Of a stretch of DNA of 64,000 nt, positions 32,150 to 57,362 are shown in pieces (the stretch's first letter is position 1; each line of letters opens with the position of its first letter). The notes under the pieces were generated by a model. That model did not search any database. It was given only the letters and a program-made list of their open reading frames with translations, and had not been told where the DNA came from. Source of the DNA: Halocaridina rubra. Its lineage: Eukaryota; Arthropoda; Malacostraca; Decapoda; Atyidae. The position numbers were made by a program, and so were the translations under genes. The stretch covers positions 55,001-119,000 of the forward strand of contig JAXCGZ010001888.1 in the NCBI GenBank assembly GCA_037179515.1. The letters run 5' to 3'.

Positions 32150-34930
32150 TATTTTTTTTTTTTTTTTAAGTTTGACACTGGGACAGGCAGAAACCACCCT
32201 CATTAATAAAGGTCCGGGTATGAGAAAATACCAAGACGAAGGAAAAGAAAAAGGTTAAGGGCAAGGCAGAGATGATGTAATGTCACACAAAGGAAAATGA
32301 CAGACAGAAAAAAACAGTCAAAGCACAGAGGACCCAGAGATATGGAAGACTAGGCTCTTGAGATGACGATACCTCTGCTTTTTGAAGGATGAAAGGTCAT
32401 AAGAATTAGGAAAGACAGAAGGAGGAAGAGAGTTCCAGAGTCTGTAGGTAGATGGGAAGAAGCAGTCGCTGCACTGACTAATCCGCGAGCTACAAATCTC
32501 CACACACTACCTGTGAGATAAGGCCGATTGGTGAGTGTTACGCGGCCTCGGCAGTGGAGGAGGGATGCAACTCGCCAACTCATCAGAGTGATGGAAGTAG
32601 TAGCGATAGAAAAGCGAAAGGGAAGATACCTTACGGCGAAAAGAGAGAGAATCCAGGTTAGAAGTAAGTCTGACTGCCTTAGATTCAACACTATCAAGAA
32701 GATAAGTAAAGGAAGGAGCATCCCAGATGTGTGAGCAGTACTCTAAGCAGGGACGGATAAGACCTCTGTAAATATTAAGTAACTACAAGAGGAAAAGTAA
32801 TGACGAAAACGAAACAAAACCCCCAATTTTTTGAATGAAGACTTAGAAATTTGGATTATGTGATTCCTCCAAGACAACTTTGAGGCTATATGGATTCCTA
32901 ATATGTTGATAGAGTTAAGAGGGTAAATTTCATTAGTTTCGAAGACAATAGGGATATCAGTAGGAGAAGAAGATAATCAGATAGCCAAAAACTGTCTCTT
33001 GGAGGCACTGAATTTAAAAAAGTTTTGAGTACCCAACTCAGATACTCTCAGCAAATCGGAGTTAAGAGTAGAAGAAAGAGTGATACGAGATTGATTACGA
33101 GTAACAGATGAAAGTTATGAAGAAACGGCAGAGGAAAAGTGAAGGGTAGAATCATCAGCAAAGGCATGAAGAAGAGAGGAAGATGGGCAATGTAGAAGAT
33201 CATTGATGAAGAGAAGGAACAGAGTAGGTGAAAGAACAGAGCCCTGTGGAACACCACTGGTAACAGAGAAAAGGCTAGATGTCGTGCCATCAACAACTAC
33301 AGGTATAGAACGGTCAGTAAGAAAACTGGAAATCAGAGAACAGAAAGAAGGAGTAAAGCCATAGGCAGGGAGTTTGACCAACAGAGCCTTGTGCCAGACT
33401 CCGTCAAAAGCCTTAGAGCTATTAAGGGCGACGACAAAGGATTCCCCATAATTCTTCAGAGAAGATGACCATACATGAGTAAGATAGGACAGGAGATCAC
33501 CAGTGGATCTTGCCTTGCTGAAGCCGTACTGGTGATCAGAGATAAGCGAGTTAGATTCAAGGCGTTTCAAGAAGTGAGCATTGAGCAAAGTTTCGAAAAC
33601 TTTAGCAATAGAGGAGGTTAGGGCAATAGGTCGGTAGTTAGAAGGAATAGAGCGGTCACCCTTCTTAGGAACAGGTTGAACTAGAGCATGCTTCCAAGAT
33701 GAAGGATAGATTCTGGTTGACAAAATGAGGCGAAAAACACGGCAAAGCACGGGAGCCAGTTCATCTGCAAACTCCTTAAGGAACCTTGCAGGGATACCAT
33801 CGGGACCAGATGCCTTGTTCGTCTTTAGCGAACGAAAAACCTTATGAACTTTGCGTGAAGAAAGGATAAGGGAGGGCATAGGGTTAGAGAGGGGAAAAGA
33901 CTGAGGAACAGGTGCGCTGGAATCGTTTATAGAAGAGTTGGCAGAAAAATGAGAGCCAAAGAGAGTGGCTTTGTCAGTAGGAGAGCAAGCTATAGAACCA
34001 TCAGAATGAGTGAGAGGGGAAAAGCTTGAGTTACAGAAGTTTTTGGCTAAGGACCAGAAGCATTTGTCAGTGGGAGAGGAGCTAAGGTCATCAACTTTCC
34101 TTCTTATAAAGGAAGCCTTAGACCTTCGAATCTGAGCAGTACAGCAATTCCTAGCTATAATAAAAGCTGAGCGAGTTAAATCTGAAGGAGAGGCTAGGTA
34201 AGATCAGTGAGCCTGATTCCTAGTCTGGATAGCCATGGAGCAGGGACGGTCAAACCAAGGTTTAGGGGGAGAGAGTTTTTGTTGAAGAGGGGATGTATGC
34301 CTCCATTCCTGCAGTCATGATCTCGGCAACTTTTAGAGCTTCGTGATCAGGGTTGCGGGACTGAAAGCAGTAGTCATCCCATGGGAAGTCAAAGAGAAGG
34401 TTAGGCAAATTTTCATGTTGGGTACGCTTGAAGTGCCAAAGGCGGCGCTGAGTAGGAGGGATTGCTGGTGGGGGAGCGAAAATGGAAGAGACTGAGATCA
34501 TAGAGTGGTCAGATTTACAAAGAGGGGAAAGCACAGAATAAGAGTAGTTTGAAGGATTAGAAGTAAAAAAATAGGTCAAGAGTGTTTGCAGCATGTTCGT
34601 GGCGATCAGGACCGCGAGTAGGATGTTTGATAATTTGCTCCAGATCGTGAGTAATAGAGAAAGCAAGGGCCTCGCTTCCTCCCACATCAGTGTGAGAAGA
34701 ATGAAGCCACTCACTGTGGTGTACATTGAAGTCTTCAATGTAGAGAACTTCGGCATGTGGGTGAGAAGATAGCAAGGACTCATGGCACGAGGATAGATAT
34801 TCAAAGAAAGACTCAAACTCTGTGGAGTTTGGAGAACAGTGTTTAGAATACGTTCATGTGCTTTTAATCTGCACACACACAGCGAAGTTGGACATGCTGC
34901 CATTGTACATGCGAGTCTTCTAGAAAGGTG
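32150..34930 (-). mobile_element. LINE family 2 (Jockey-like), long but dead copy
   Basis: The minus strand carries, in order: endonuclease pieces (EDFNVHHSEWLHSSHTDVGG, then PTRGPDRHEH, frame 34775-34557), a frameshift in the T-run near 34561-34567, more endonuclease (CKSDHSMISVSS), an in-frame TGA at 34206-34204, and RT palm (33879-33115) with [53 protein letters not shown] and FADDSTLHF. A thumb region with many stops follows. RT motif A reads ALNSSKAFDGVWH where the family has LDxSKAFD, so the catalytic Asp is Asn. It ends in a poly(A) (T-run 32152-32167 on +). Non-functional. Confidence 0.88.
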
Positions 34931-35221
34931 TGATGTGTAATATAGATTACCTGTTTTATTTAATGACAATATCTCGAACTTTTTAACCTTTCCGGTAAGG
35001 TAAATAGGTGCCCTTTTTAATCTGTTAGTTAGTTTTTGTTGCTTAATGAAGAGAGAACATTCTAAATTTTTCTATGGCTGATTGTTTTTTAAATATGGCG
35101 AACAAAAAGCAGACAGACAAAAACATATAGAAAAAATATGTAACAGTTTTAGTGCATCATAAACTAAATCTGATCATTTTTCACTAAATTTGAAGTCCAT
35201 GACCCCATCAGTTAGATCCTC
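34931..35221. other. No recognisable feature
   Basis: AT-rich flank beyond the truncated 5' end of LINE family 2. Confidence 0.4.
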
Positions 35222-35450
<229 letters not shown>

Positions 35451-36256
35451 GAAACAGATGGGGAGTGTTGTGACTTGTAAGATGTAAATGGATAATAAGA
35501 GATGTATAATGAATATTCAAGAATATTCTGCGTAGATATAGGCATAGAAAAAGATTCTTAACTGAAGGAAGACTTAACATCAATCTGTTCAGGACAGTCC
35601 TATTTCATGCTAAAAGACCAACTGTAGCATCCCATTGCGTGGTTAGTGCCATGTGCCAGCCTACTACATGGTATTATTTGTTTTTATACCCTGATCAGCA
35701 CCCCTTTTTTCCATATCCTGTAGAAGTGCAAGGCAAGTGGTGAAACAATGCTCTCTCAACAGAGGAACCACTACCACAGGATACAGACAATATATACACT
35801 TGGTGATGGAATACGTAAGCCCCGCTTAGACTCCTAATGTCTCTTAATTAAACCACAATACCTACTGTATATAATATAACTCCAAAAATAATCACAGGCT
35901 GCACAGCTACTACACCTACCAGACCAGTAACACCTAAAAACCAGGTTTCATACAAAACCTAGCACTAAAAATAGTCAAGAGGCTACACAGCCACTAAAGC
36001 TACAGACCAGTTACACCAAGAACCCAAAGTCTTCAAAGTCAAAGACTATATTGACAGCAAAGGCACACAAATACTTGTTGCAGCCTCCACAAACCATGTC
36101 CACCCACTATACTACTTGGCAGAAGATTTACACACACCAAAGAACAATAAAAACACCTTACACGAGATTTCGCACGCAAAATACCACAGTTGCTATGGCC
36201 ATTCGTAAGTAGATTTGTTTGTAAGTTGGTAGTTGGTATGTTCAGGGTATTTGAGT
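35451..36256. other. No supported gene; faint TIR-element remnant
   Basis: Mostly unrecognised. Around 36205-36235 the phrases TTCGTAAGTAGATTTGTTTG and GTAAGTTGGTAG resemble the interior and end of the short TIR elements at 12.6, 25.1 and 26.0 kb. Confidence 0.4.
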
Positions 36257-39725
<3,469 letters not shown>

Positions 39726-39743
39726 TTATTATTATTATTATTA

Positions 39744-39833
<90 letters not shown>
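39726..39833. repeat. (ATT)n microsatellite
   Basis: About 36 ATT triplets, one TTG interruption. Confidence 0.97.
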
Positions 39834-39834
<1 letters not shown>

Positions 39835-39989
39835 AGCAATAATACTGTAATGAATAGTTATAGCATATTAAATACAGCACAGCATTGTGCTGTACACTGT
39901 ATTATACATACACGTGTGTATCATGTATGTTTGTATCTATGTATGTATTAATACTATTATTATTATTATATAATAAATACTTAATAAAC

Positions 39990-40910
39990 TATGTTTGCTG
40001 AAAAACACATGCAAGGACAAAATTCAGAGCTGGAGAAGGCCGAACTCCCAAATCATCTACACTGACGGCCCAGTCAATCAAGAAACTGGAGCCTCAGTGG
40101 CCACCTTCACCGCCGAAAAACACCTAGAATCCTGGAGGCTGTGGAACTCCTGCTCCTCGCCCCAAACTGAGCTGGTTGCCATAGCCAACGCCCTCAGTTT
40201 TATCTCCCAGCAAGGAGCTGACCATGCCCTTATTCTCTCCGACTCCAAAGGCGCCTTACAGGCCATCAAGAAGCCACTCCTCAAAGAGAATGTAAGAATT
40301 ATCACCAGCATCCTCAACCTCTATCACAGGACAGTCAATAATGGAAAAGCCTTCACTCTTGCCAGGATTCCCAGCCACATCAGCATCAAAGGAAATGAAA
40401 AAGCCGATCAAGCCACCAAACAAGCCTCTCTTCGAGCAGAAATCCTAATATCTCTACCTCTTGGGATTCACCAGATAAGAACCAAAACTTCCAGGTCACT
40501 TCTTGACCTTTTGCTAACTAGACACAATTTGTGCACTAACACCGGTTCTCCCTCCACCTATTGGTACAAAGCCAATTCCCAGTGAATTGCCCTGCCCAAG
40601 AGCCTCCGAAGAAGCACGGTGATCAACATGTACCGTCTGAGACTCAGTTACAAGTGCACCTCGCGAATAGTTGAATATCTCATCAGGGGTTTGCATCATC
40701 TGCCAGGAAGCCTCGCCACATCCACTGCTCCACTACATCCTCGAATGTGAAGTCTTTTCTGAAATTCGACAGAAGACTAGTGCCCCTGTTACATCTAGCA
40801 TGGATCCCAACGCCCTTCATGTTGCTATCTCCGTAATCAGAATAGCAAGAAACAACTTCATGGACATCCTACTGAACACCATCAGTCAGTACCCTCCGCC
40901 TAGATAACTT
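39990..40910 (+). mobile_element. I-type LINE 3' end: RNase H domain and terminal Cys-His motif, decayed
   Basis: The frame 39995-40585 encodes an RNase H domain: IIYTDGPVNQETGAS (first Asp), SSPQTELVAIANAL (Glu), ALILSDSKGALQAI (Asp) and IPSHISIKGNEKADQATKQA (His and last Asp). All core acidic residues are present, though the usual TDGS is TDGP. An in-frame TGA at 40583-40585 replaces what looks like a Trp. After a frameshift, 40671-40907 gives the terminal CIICQEASPHPLLHYILEC motif typical of I/R1/Loner-like LINEs. The RT and endonuclease are missing through 5' truncation. Confidence 0.85.
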
Positions 40911-41246
40911 GGTAACAACTCATACTCATCATTAAAACTCGAGCTCAAGAGATTGAGAACTTGTTCCTCAACCTCTCCAGCGTGAGCCCAACACACTCTG
41001 GTGTGGTTCCAATAAGGCAGTCTTGTCCTTGCTGGTCATCAGCAAGACCCCTCCTGTGTATTATTTTTTTCTCTTCCGCGTTTTGTTCATCCATTTATTT
41101 TTTATTTTTACATATTCATAAATTTGTTTTTGTCTGACTTCTCCTACCCTTCCTCTCTGATGATCCTCTAGGGTTAACAGCATGCATGCGGAACCATCAC
41201 CTCTACCTCCTTTCACCCCTATCTCAACTTTCCTCTTCCTCTCAAC
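40911..41246 (+). other. Probable 3' UTR of the RNase H LINE
   Basis: C- and T-rich stretch following the LINE stop, compositionally unlike the AT-rich surroundings. The end of the element is not clearly visible. Confidence 0.4.
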
Positions 41247-41402
41247 ATGGTATCTATTTTTTTTTATTTTTTTTTATGGAAACTAATAACAATGAGCAGA
41301 GCATCTATGTTCACTCTTATCTCTACAGATCCAAATAGTCCCACCTGCAGGCCAGAAGAAAAGGCCCGGCCACCCATATTGGTGGATATCAACACACACA
41401 GT

Positions 41403-41957
<555 letters not shown>

Positions 41958-41958
<1 letters not shown>

Positions 41959-44699
41959 GTGTCGTTGTTGTTATGAGACGATAGCACAAATAAATTTTCA
42001 TCTCCCTCTCCCTCTTTCTTATGCACATACCCGTTGATAGTCTCTCCGGATGTTCGTAAGTAGAGGAGTGTCTGTATGATCTCTTCCCCCTTACCCACCC
42101 CAAACCATTCTCTGCTATCTTATCCAAACCCAATTAAATCGCTGTTCCAAGTAGTCACTTAATGACAAAGAACATCTGCATGCCACTTGGTTATGCTGTG
42201 ATATGGGCACCATGCAGCCCTTCTGACCTATCTGAAGCTGGAAGACTGCCTCAATGATGCCTCTCCAGGATGTAACATGTACCTCATATGTGCAAGTATG
42301 AAAGTCAGTGAATCATCATTCTCCTCTAACAATTGAGGAAAGAGTCCACAAATTGTAGGAGGAGAGTGGTACTGTCAGGCAATATGTTTCACTTGCATCC
42401 CTTCATTCTGTTATAGAGAGTTAATTGTTAATTGGACTTAGATGGTAAATGCTGTATTTGTAAGTTTTTTGCCTTCTGTGATGCTAAAATACCGCCCTTC
42501 AAGGAAATAACATTAGAGATGGTGTCAAAGAAGCCTTGGTTCTTCTAAATTAGGAGAAATGGGTAGAGAAAATCCTCCTGTATAAGAAGCTCATATGGCA
42601 TTGCTCAACTAAGTTCTGCTTAGAAAATATGGAATAAGTCTTAATCTAAGACCATTTGGAATGTCTTCTTTGGAGATTCCATGTCTGCAGGCTAGCCTCT
42701 TACCATTATGAAGTACAAAACATTGTTTCACAGCGCTTGGCAGCAACGAAGTGTGTATCATCGCAGAGAAGTTTCATGAAGAGAGCAAATTGTGTTAGAT
42801 AGGAAGCATCACATCTTGTTCTATTGTACAAATCGTTTATAGTGGATGATGTTCACCTCTGTGAAGATACCATAACAGAAAACTTTTGACAATTAGAATT
42901 TGCCAGGGGAGGACTGAATGCTTAGGAAACGTGATATTCCTTCTTCATCTCAACCCATTGAATAGGTAGATCTCAAATTTAGAACTCCATTACCTTCACC
43001 CCTTCTTAAGACTGCAGCTTATAACACTTATGCTGAATACATAATGAACAAAATTTTAGGGCAGAGCTGACAAATTAATACTTACATTGTTATCTGACTA
43101 CAGACAACAGGACTTGCATACCTTACTCATACAAGCTAGTAATAGAAGGTTCATCTCTCCCACTTTCACTCATATGGTAAAAATAGTGATGCTACAATAG
43201 GATCATTTTTTTTACTGCATACACCACAGAAAAGTGTTAATAACTTATAAAAAAAATTGCTCTTAAATATTAGAAAGGAGCATCAGCTTCTATTTGCTTT
43301 CCTATTTGCAGATTATCTTTTTCTGGAGTCTTCACTACTTTAACTTATATTTCTGTAAAAAAAAATTTCAATGAAAATAGGTTTTTCCATTTGCTTTTTT
43401 GTTTAGAGGGATCCAATTTCCTAGGTAAATAAAAAAAACTTTTGCGAAAAAGATATGGGCTCAAAATATGAAGCTTGGGCATATATTTTATCGAGCTATT
43501 TATAAACTCTAAATACTCTCAAAAAGATCGAGTTATAGTAGTTTCTGGTGAATGTTTGTGCTATAACTCTACCACCTCCTATACAGGGGAGATTTCGGCG
43601 ATTGTATATGTACATATGTACATCCCATTGTGGCATTGCTGTATTCAGTCACCACATTCCCTGTTTTAAAAGAAATCTCATAATTTTGAACAAGTATGGA
43701 TGATAGTACTAATAACAGTACAGGGGACATGCATATCCACTTCAGTCTAAGGTACTAAACTGTACTGCATTGTGATAAGGGTTCTTTCTGGCATCACAAA
43801 ATATTTGCCTGATAACACAGGTATGCAGTATGAAAAAAAAAACTGTAGAATACGCCAGGTGTATTCATATATTTTTGGGTTCAGAATTAAAAAATGAAAC
43901 CTTATTTATCATATAGCAAACATTTTTTCATAAAACTCCTTATTTGATTTCAGTTATAGGTTTTCATATCATAAAGTACTAGACATTTGAATATTTTCGT
44001 CAATGACAAAATGTTTGAATATTGCAATTTTACATATTTATATTTTTTATAAGTGCAACAGTTACTATATCAATAAGCTAGAATCATACCACAAAGCAGG
44101 AGCATGATTAACAGGTGAATATGTCACGACCAGTTGAGCTTCTTCCCCCACCACTGATATGCTTTATTGTATTGTAGCAGACATATCTCAGTGTCTCAAT
44201 TGCTTGACTAGTGTGCTGTAAATTAATGTCAGTGGAGTGTAATTTTATCATTTACTGGAAGTAGTGGTAATTTTTTAAGATGTAATGACATAAATGAATT
44301 TTGTTTACAAATAGATTAAAATTTACTGATTACAATCGAATTATGGCATCTGAATATTTTTTTTTAAATCCTGATAACTTTGCCATATTTAAGGAAGATT
44401 TGTGATGAAAAACCGAATTAAAAAGACCAAATGTTGTGAAGTAAGTTTACACTATTTGTTTTGAACTAACACTGGGGACATAAGGCAAGAAGAAAGCTCT
44501 TGCTTTTGATATATCAAAGGATTTGGAGGGAAGCCGAAAATAACAGTAACGATCACAATTTCTGCTCCTCCTATATTCAAGGATACAACAATTAGAATCA
44601 GAGAAAAATGATTTGTCCTGATCTTCCGTTAGCAATATTACCTATGCCATACTGATTTGATCTAACGATCCTTTTCCCTGCCTGTTAATGTCGAGCATG
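41958..44699. other. Long stretch without a supported gene
   Basis: No domain recognised in any frame. 42049-42072 (GTTCGTAAGTAGAGGAGTGT) looks like one end of the short TIR family, possibly a solo terminus. Confidence 0.4.
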
Positions 44700-45745
44700 T
44701 AGAAAGTCATTCAAAGGAGGAAAGTTCTGCTGATGACGATGAGCTTATTTTATGCTAAAGTAAAGCAGCAGCTATTTCTTCAGGGTAAGCTTAGAGCTTT
44801 ATTACAATACCTCAAACTCTCCAAAGATGCTTTGGGTTTCGGTTAAGAAGTAAAACATACAGAATTCTCTTGGTACCAAATTAAAAATAGAGTTTGCATC
44901 ATATTTCAAAAAACAGGGATCCTTTATTTAGTGCACTGATGTAAGTGTCCTTGTGCAGAAATATAGAAGTTAAAGCAAAAGATTCATCTTAAAGAAGCCT
45001 GAATGGGATATGGCTTCATAATGATAATCATGCATCTGTACCTGTTTTCATTATGTACATATAAAAAGAAACATACTAAAATTTGGTAAGAACATTGTTG
45101 TAAGTGACCTGAGAGTTTTGTTCAGTTTACTATTTTCTTTGTAAGTGGAAAAACAGAACCAAAGAATAAAATTGGTTTGGATGATGTGGTCAAATAGACA
45201 AAAAATGCATAGTGGTGACAAGACAATCAGATAGTGTGATAAATCCTGATAAGTATCTGCTACCAGTGTTTCATATTAAGCTTGAATTAATGAAGCAGTT
45301 TGTGAAAGATCTATAAAAAGATGTTATCTTTTTTCGTGTTTGTGCCAAATGTGTCCACGTTTGCGGGAAGTAAAATTGAAAGTGGCAATATTTACTAGCT
45401 CCAACAACAGAAAATGCAATTGTGATAGAGAAATTGAAGGAGCGATGGACGGCCTGGAACGATAGACTGGATACTATTTGAAGAAGTTATTTCTATGTCC
45501 TTGGGTAAAAAAACAGAGATAACTTACATATAAACTGTGAGAAATTTGTAAGTCGAATTTGAGGAGTTCGGTTGCAATACTAATTTTAGCATTCACTTCG
45601 GATTCACATACTGTATATTCTACGCTAAGAGCTTGGAGCATCAAGTGCGGAACAGTATAAAAGATTTCATCAGGATATCAAAAAATGGTACCAAAAATGT
45701 TGGGATTTCTGTGTGATGGCGGACTACCGTAGGATGACTTAGGGA
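44700..45745 (+). pseudogene. Second, heavily decayed copy of the 1715-3363 protein family
   Basis: Scattered blocks in the + frames line up in the right order with the minus-strand copy at 1715-3363: LLQYLKLSKDALGFR near 44795 (against ELGLSKNASELLASR), PVFHIKLELMKQFVKDL at 45264-45315 (against PPLHVKLGLMKQFVKEL), a leucine-rich LRIHILYILR near 45600, and SSAEQYKRFHQDIKKW with CVMADY at about 45638-45727 (against SDEQVERFHQDLKVM and YMMAEYCW). Stops and frameshifts are numerous. Much older than the other copy. Confidence 0.65.
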
Positions 45746-46687
45746 TACACTGAGAAAGAAATTCACGAACAAAAATCGAGAAGTTATAAAGGCTAGAGAA
45801 GTTATGCGTAAGCAGTGGAATACACAACATTGTTTGCTTTATATGTTTTAATAATTACATTGAAACAAATAGTTTATCATTAAAGTATTACAGAACAATG
45901 TTGTATAAAGCCTAAGAAATTTATTATTTGTCATGTTTTCAGTACATTTTTTAAATTTCACTTTCGAAATGCCATATGGCAAACATCCTAAAAGTATTGC
46001 ATATTTGTGTTTGTAGATGCGAAAAAACATAACTTTTCTGATATGAATTTATTTTAAATAAGTACAATTTGGCAGATAGTTAAGTCATCTATTTCACTTA
46101 ATGGAAAATAGTTTGACACTGTGAGAATAGAAGTGAAACTGTACATTGCTGGAATGTGAATGCTGTCATGATACTATAGTCAGTAAATATTTCTATATCA
46201 ACTACATTTTGTCCCAACTTTACCAGCACAGTCAATAAACATCAATATAAATAGCTTTTAGCAAATGTAGATCACTGTAATGGAGTGAACTTACCGTATA
46301 GTGAAGTACCATACAGCCCTTGATTTATCAAGCAGTAAGAGATACTATCTTACTTTATAAGAAATCTGGCGAAAGATAGTATGATATTGATCATGTTTTT
46401 AGGTTGGCATCATGTTTTTGTTATAATATGTAAATAAACTCATATATCGGAAAAAGATTATTTAGAACTGTTACTGTATATAATGAAACTTTCAGAATTA
46501 ATATTACCTACAAACATCAAAAATGTAAGGTCAGGGGTAAAGGCTCATATACCCGTGTTAGTGGGTTCTGAATCAATACCACAAATAAAACAAGTAAAAC
46601 ACTGAATCTCTTCATAAAAAAGATATCCAACACCCAGAAGGCTACCAATGCTCTTGCATGTTGTCAGTAAAATATTCACTCGATTTT
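45746..46687. other. 3' flank of the secreted-protein gene
   Basis: AT-rich; likely includes the 3' UTR of the minus-strand gene ending at 46688. No poly(A) site assigned. Confidence 0.35.
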
Positions 46688-54805
<8,118 letters not shown>

Positions 54806-54875
54806 TCTTAGTCAAGAGATTAGTCAAAAACACTGAAATTATAAAAATAGAACGATTAGTTTATAGAACAATAAT

Positions 54876-55510
54876 AATTACCTAATTGAGCTAACGGGAA
54901 AGAGCCAAATTCTCTTAACTCACCGTCTGCTGATCGGTTCCATTTTTGTACTTAGTGATACTTATCATACTTGTCCTTAAAACTATGGATTGAGTCAGCA
55001 TTAACTACCTCCTCGCTTAGCTAATTCCAATCATCAACTACTCCTACACTAAAATAGTACTCCTTACATTCTTCAAACAAGTTTTCTTACGAAGCTTCAA
55101 ACTATGACCTCTAGTTCCAGAGCCAGCCAAATCAAAATATCGATCCCTATCCACTCTGTCATAACGACGAAGGAATTTAAAAACCGTTACCATATCCCCC
55201 CTCATTCTTCTACCTTCGAGTGATCTGTTCTGTTCCGGTTTTACGTCACGGACTCCCTTATCAACCAAGGGCTAGGACGGTTGCCTTCTTGCGAAGGACT
55301 TGTTTTGGCAGATGTAATCCTTACGCTGAGTGCATGCCTTTGCTAACCTCAGACCGTGACGGGGCGCGAACCCTCGACCTGACGCCTCAGAGTCGGAGAC
55401 GCTACCGACTGAGCCACGGCGACTACCTTCTACCTTCGAGTGATGGCAAGTCTAATTCCATCAGCCTCTCCATAACTGAGATTGCTTATTTCTGGCTCCA
55501 GTTTCGTGGT
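54876..55510 (-). mobile_element. CR1-like LINE 3' fragment interrupted by a SINE
   Basis: Terminus ATTACCTAATTGAG (+ reading) as in the other copies. The minus strand encodes RDRYFDLAGSGTRGHSLKLR and GRRMRGDMVTVFKFL. Broken at 55225-55426 by SINE family 1. It resumes GGCAAGTCTAATTCC and ends near CCAGTTTCGTGG. Confidence 0.85.
55225..55426 (-). mobile_element. tRNA-derived SINE (family 1) with 18-bp target duplication inside the LINE
   Basis: The minus strand begins GTCGCCGTGGCTCAGTCGGT (A box), B-box GAGGGTTCGCGCCCCGTC, and ends ACGTAAAACCGGAACAG. The flanks 55207-55224 and 55427-55444 are identical (CTTCTACCTTCGAGTGAT). Confidence 0.92.
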
Positions 55511-55564
55511 AATTAACTGTCTCCGTCCACCCCCATAAAGGGGACTAATAGTAACATATAAAAC

Positions 55565-55572
55565 TATTATTA

Positions 55573-55658
<86 letters not shown>

Positions 55659-55692
55659 GTTATTATTAATATTATTATCATTATTATTATTA
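55565..55692. repeat. (ATT)n microsatellite
   Basis: About 125 bp, preceded by CCACCCCCATAAAGGGGACT, again a short hairpin-like motif before an (ATT)n. Confidence 0.96.
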
Positions 55693-56684
55693 ACGTTTTA
55701 CATTAATTCGGTATCATGGTAAATATAATATGACATAATACTTTAAGGTTATATTCTTAACTTGTCTTATTTTTGTTTTAAGGCGTCATTATGCATGATA
55801 TATTCTATAGTATTATTGAATTTTGAGGCATTAAATGAGAGAATTGCATTCAAATAAAGTTGGAATTTTTTTGTTTATACCTCATTATATAGGTAACTAG
55901 TTATTCATACAGGGAGGAATCTCTCCAGATGCTTATATATGTACATAATGGCTAGAAATAATGTAATCTAGTTTTTGTATCAGTGAGTGTGTTACCACAT
56001 CTTACTACCTAGAGCTATTGCGGTTTTTAATATTTGTCGAAAATGCATTTTTATACTTCAAAATTGTGCTTTTCGGATGATTTTTAATTATTTTAATCTA
56101 GAGAACTAACTATCATCTCGATTGGATAAAACATATGTGTGTCAATAAAGCAAAGTAAGCTCCACTTTTCTTACCTTAAAAGAAATTTAAGTTGAACTTG
56201 AATGTCAAATTTTCAAAGACTGTTCTGATTGATATCATTCGGGATACTTTTATACCAATTTGAATGCGATAATTATCAGCATATAAACTTGTTACAGCTG
56301 TCCCCATCCCACACATTATAAACAGGCTGCTTGAGAAGACTACGAAAAACATGGTAATTCTTTGAGTGCATTCAAGTGGGAGTTCTTTGTAAATAACTTA
56401 ATTAAATTCACGGGCTCTGGTAGCTATGTGTCTGTGACCTCCATGAAGAGAAATACCTGGTTTTGTCCCTTGTATCGCGTTGGAGATCTACGGGTCAAAA
56501 GGACATGTGAACAAGGGCTTCTAGCAACTGGGAGGAAATATAAACGTTATAATAATGTATTGGATAAAAAATATTAATTTGTGAATGCTATCTCTTATTT
56601 GACCTTGAGACAAGAATATTATTATTAATGGATCTTGTAAAGATGAGTAACCCCAGAACCCCATGTAAAGTTAAATAACCCCGT
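55693..56684. other. No supported gene
   Basis: AT-rich. The frame 56362-56577 (+) has no recognised domain. Confidence 0.4.
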
Positions 56685-56722
56685 AAATTATTATTATTAT
56701 TATTACTTATTATTATTATTAT

Positions 56723-56766
<44 letters not shown>

Positions 56767-56820
56767 AACTTTTAAGTAGTAATGTTTATAGATTCATAGA
56801 CCCTTATTATTATAGTTGTA

Positions 56821-56894
<74 letters not shown>
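56685..56894. repeat. (ATT)n, (AGT)n and (ATT)n microsatellites
   Basis: (ATT)n to 56723, (AGT)n 56724-56766 and (ATT)n 56820-56894. Confidence 0.97.
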
Positions 56895-57054
56895 GTGGCA
56901 AGTTATGATAATAATGTTATAAAATGAAGGGGCTAGAGGACAGCCCACCACATTGTTCAAATTCTTTATTCTACACCAACACCATATACATGATGACGTA
57001 TCGAACGTTTTATCTCCTGCCATTATCAAATCCGACCTTCAGTAAGAAAAATAT

Positions 57055-57282
57055 ATGTCCATGAATTCAAGGAAAAGTGAAACATGTATTGAGCCAGTCT
57101 CGGAAGCTCTTCAGTCGAGCATAAGAGAACACTGTATGAATGAGAACAAGAGTACTTTTGTCATTCAAGACTATCATATAATAAGAAAATGCCAAAGTGA
57201 AAAAAAGTTGAGAATTACGGAGTCCATGTATATGGCCAGTGAAAATTTAAACAGAGATGCTTCTTGTTTTGAATTACAGTAG
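57055..57282 (+). pseudogene. Possible Penelope-like element C-terminal remnant
   Basis: The end of this 75-aa frame (DYHIIRKCQSEKKLRITESM then NLNRDASCFELQ) resembles the conserved tail of GIY-YIG endonuclease domains in Penelope-like elements, where an F/H-x-I-x-x-x-C-x(5)-L-x-I-x-ES block is followed by LN and SS/SC. No RT or GIY-YIG core is seen upstream. Weak evidence; it could be chance. Confidence 0.35.
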
Positions 57283-57289
57283 AAATGAC

Positions 57290-57293
<4 letters not shown>

Positions 57294-57357
<64 letters not shown>
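57294..57357. repeat. (ATT)n microsatellite
   Basis: About 20 ATT triplets before a SINE. Confidence 0.97.
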
Positions 57358-57359
<2 letters not shown>

Positions 57360-57362
<3 letters not shown>

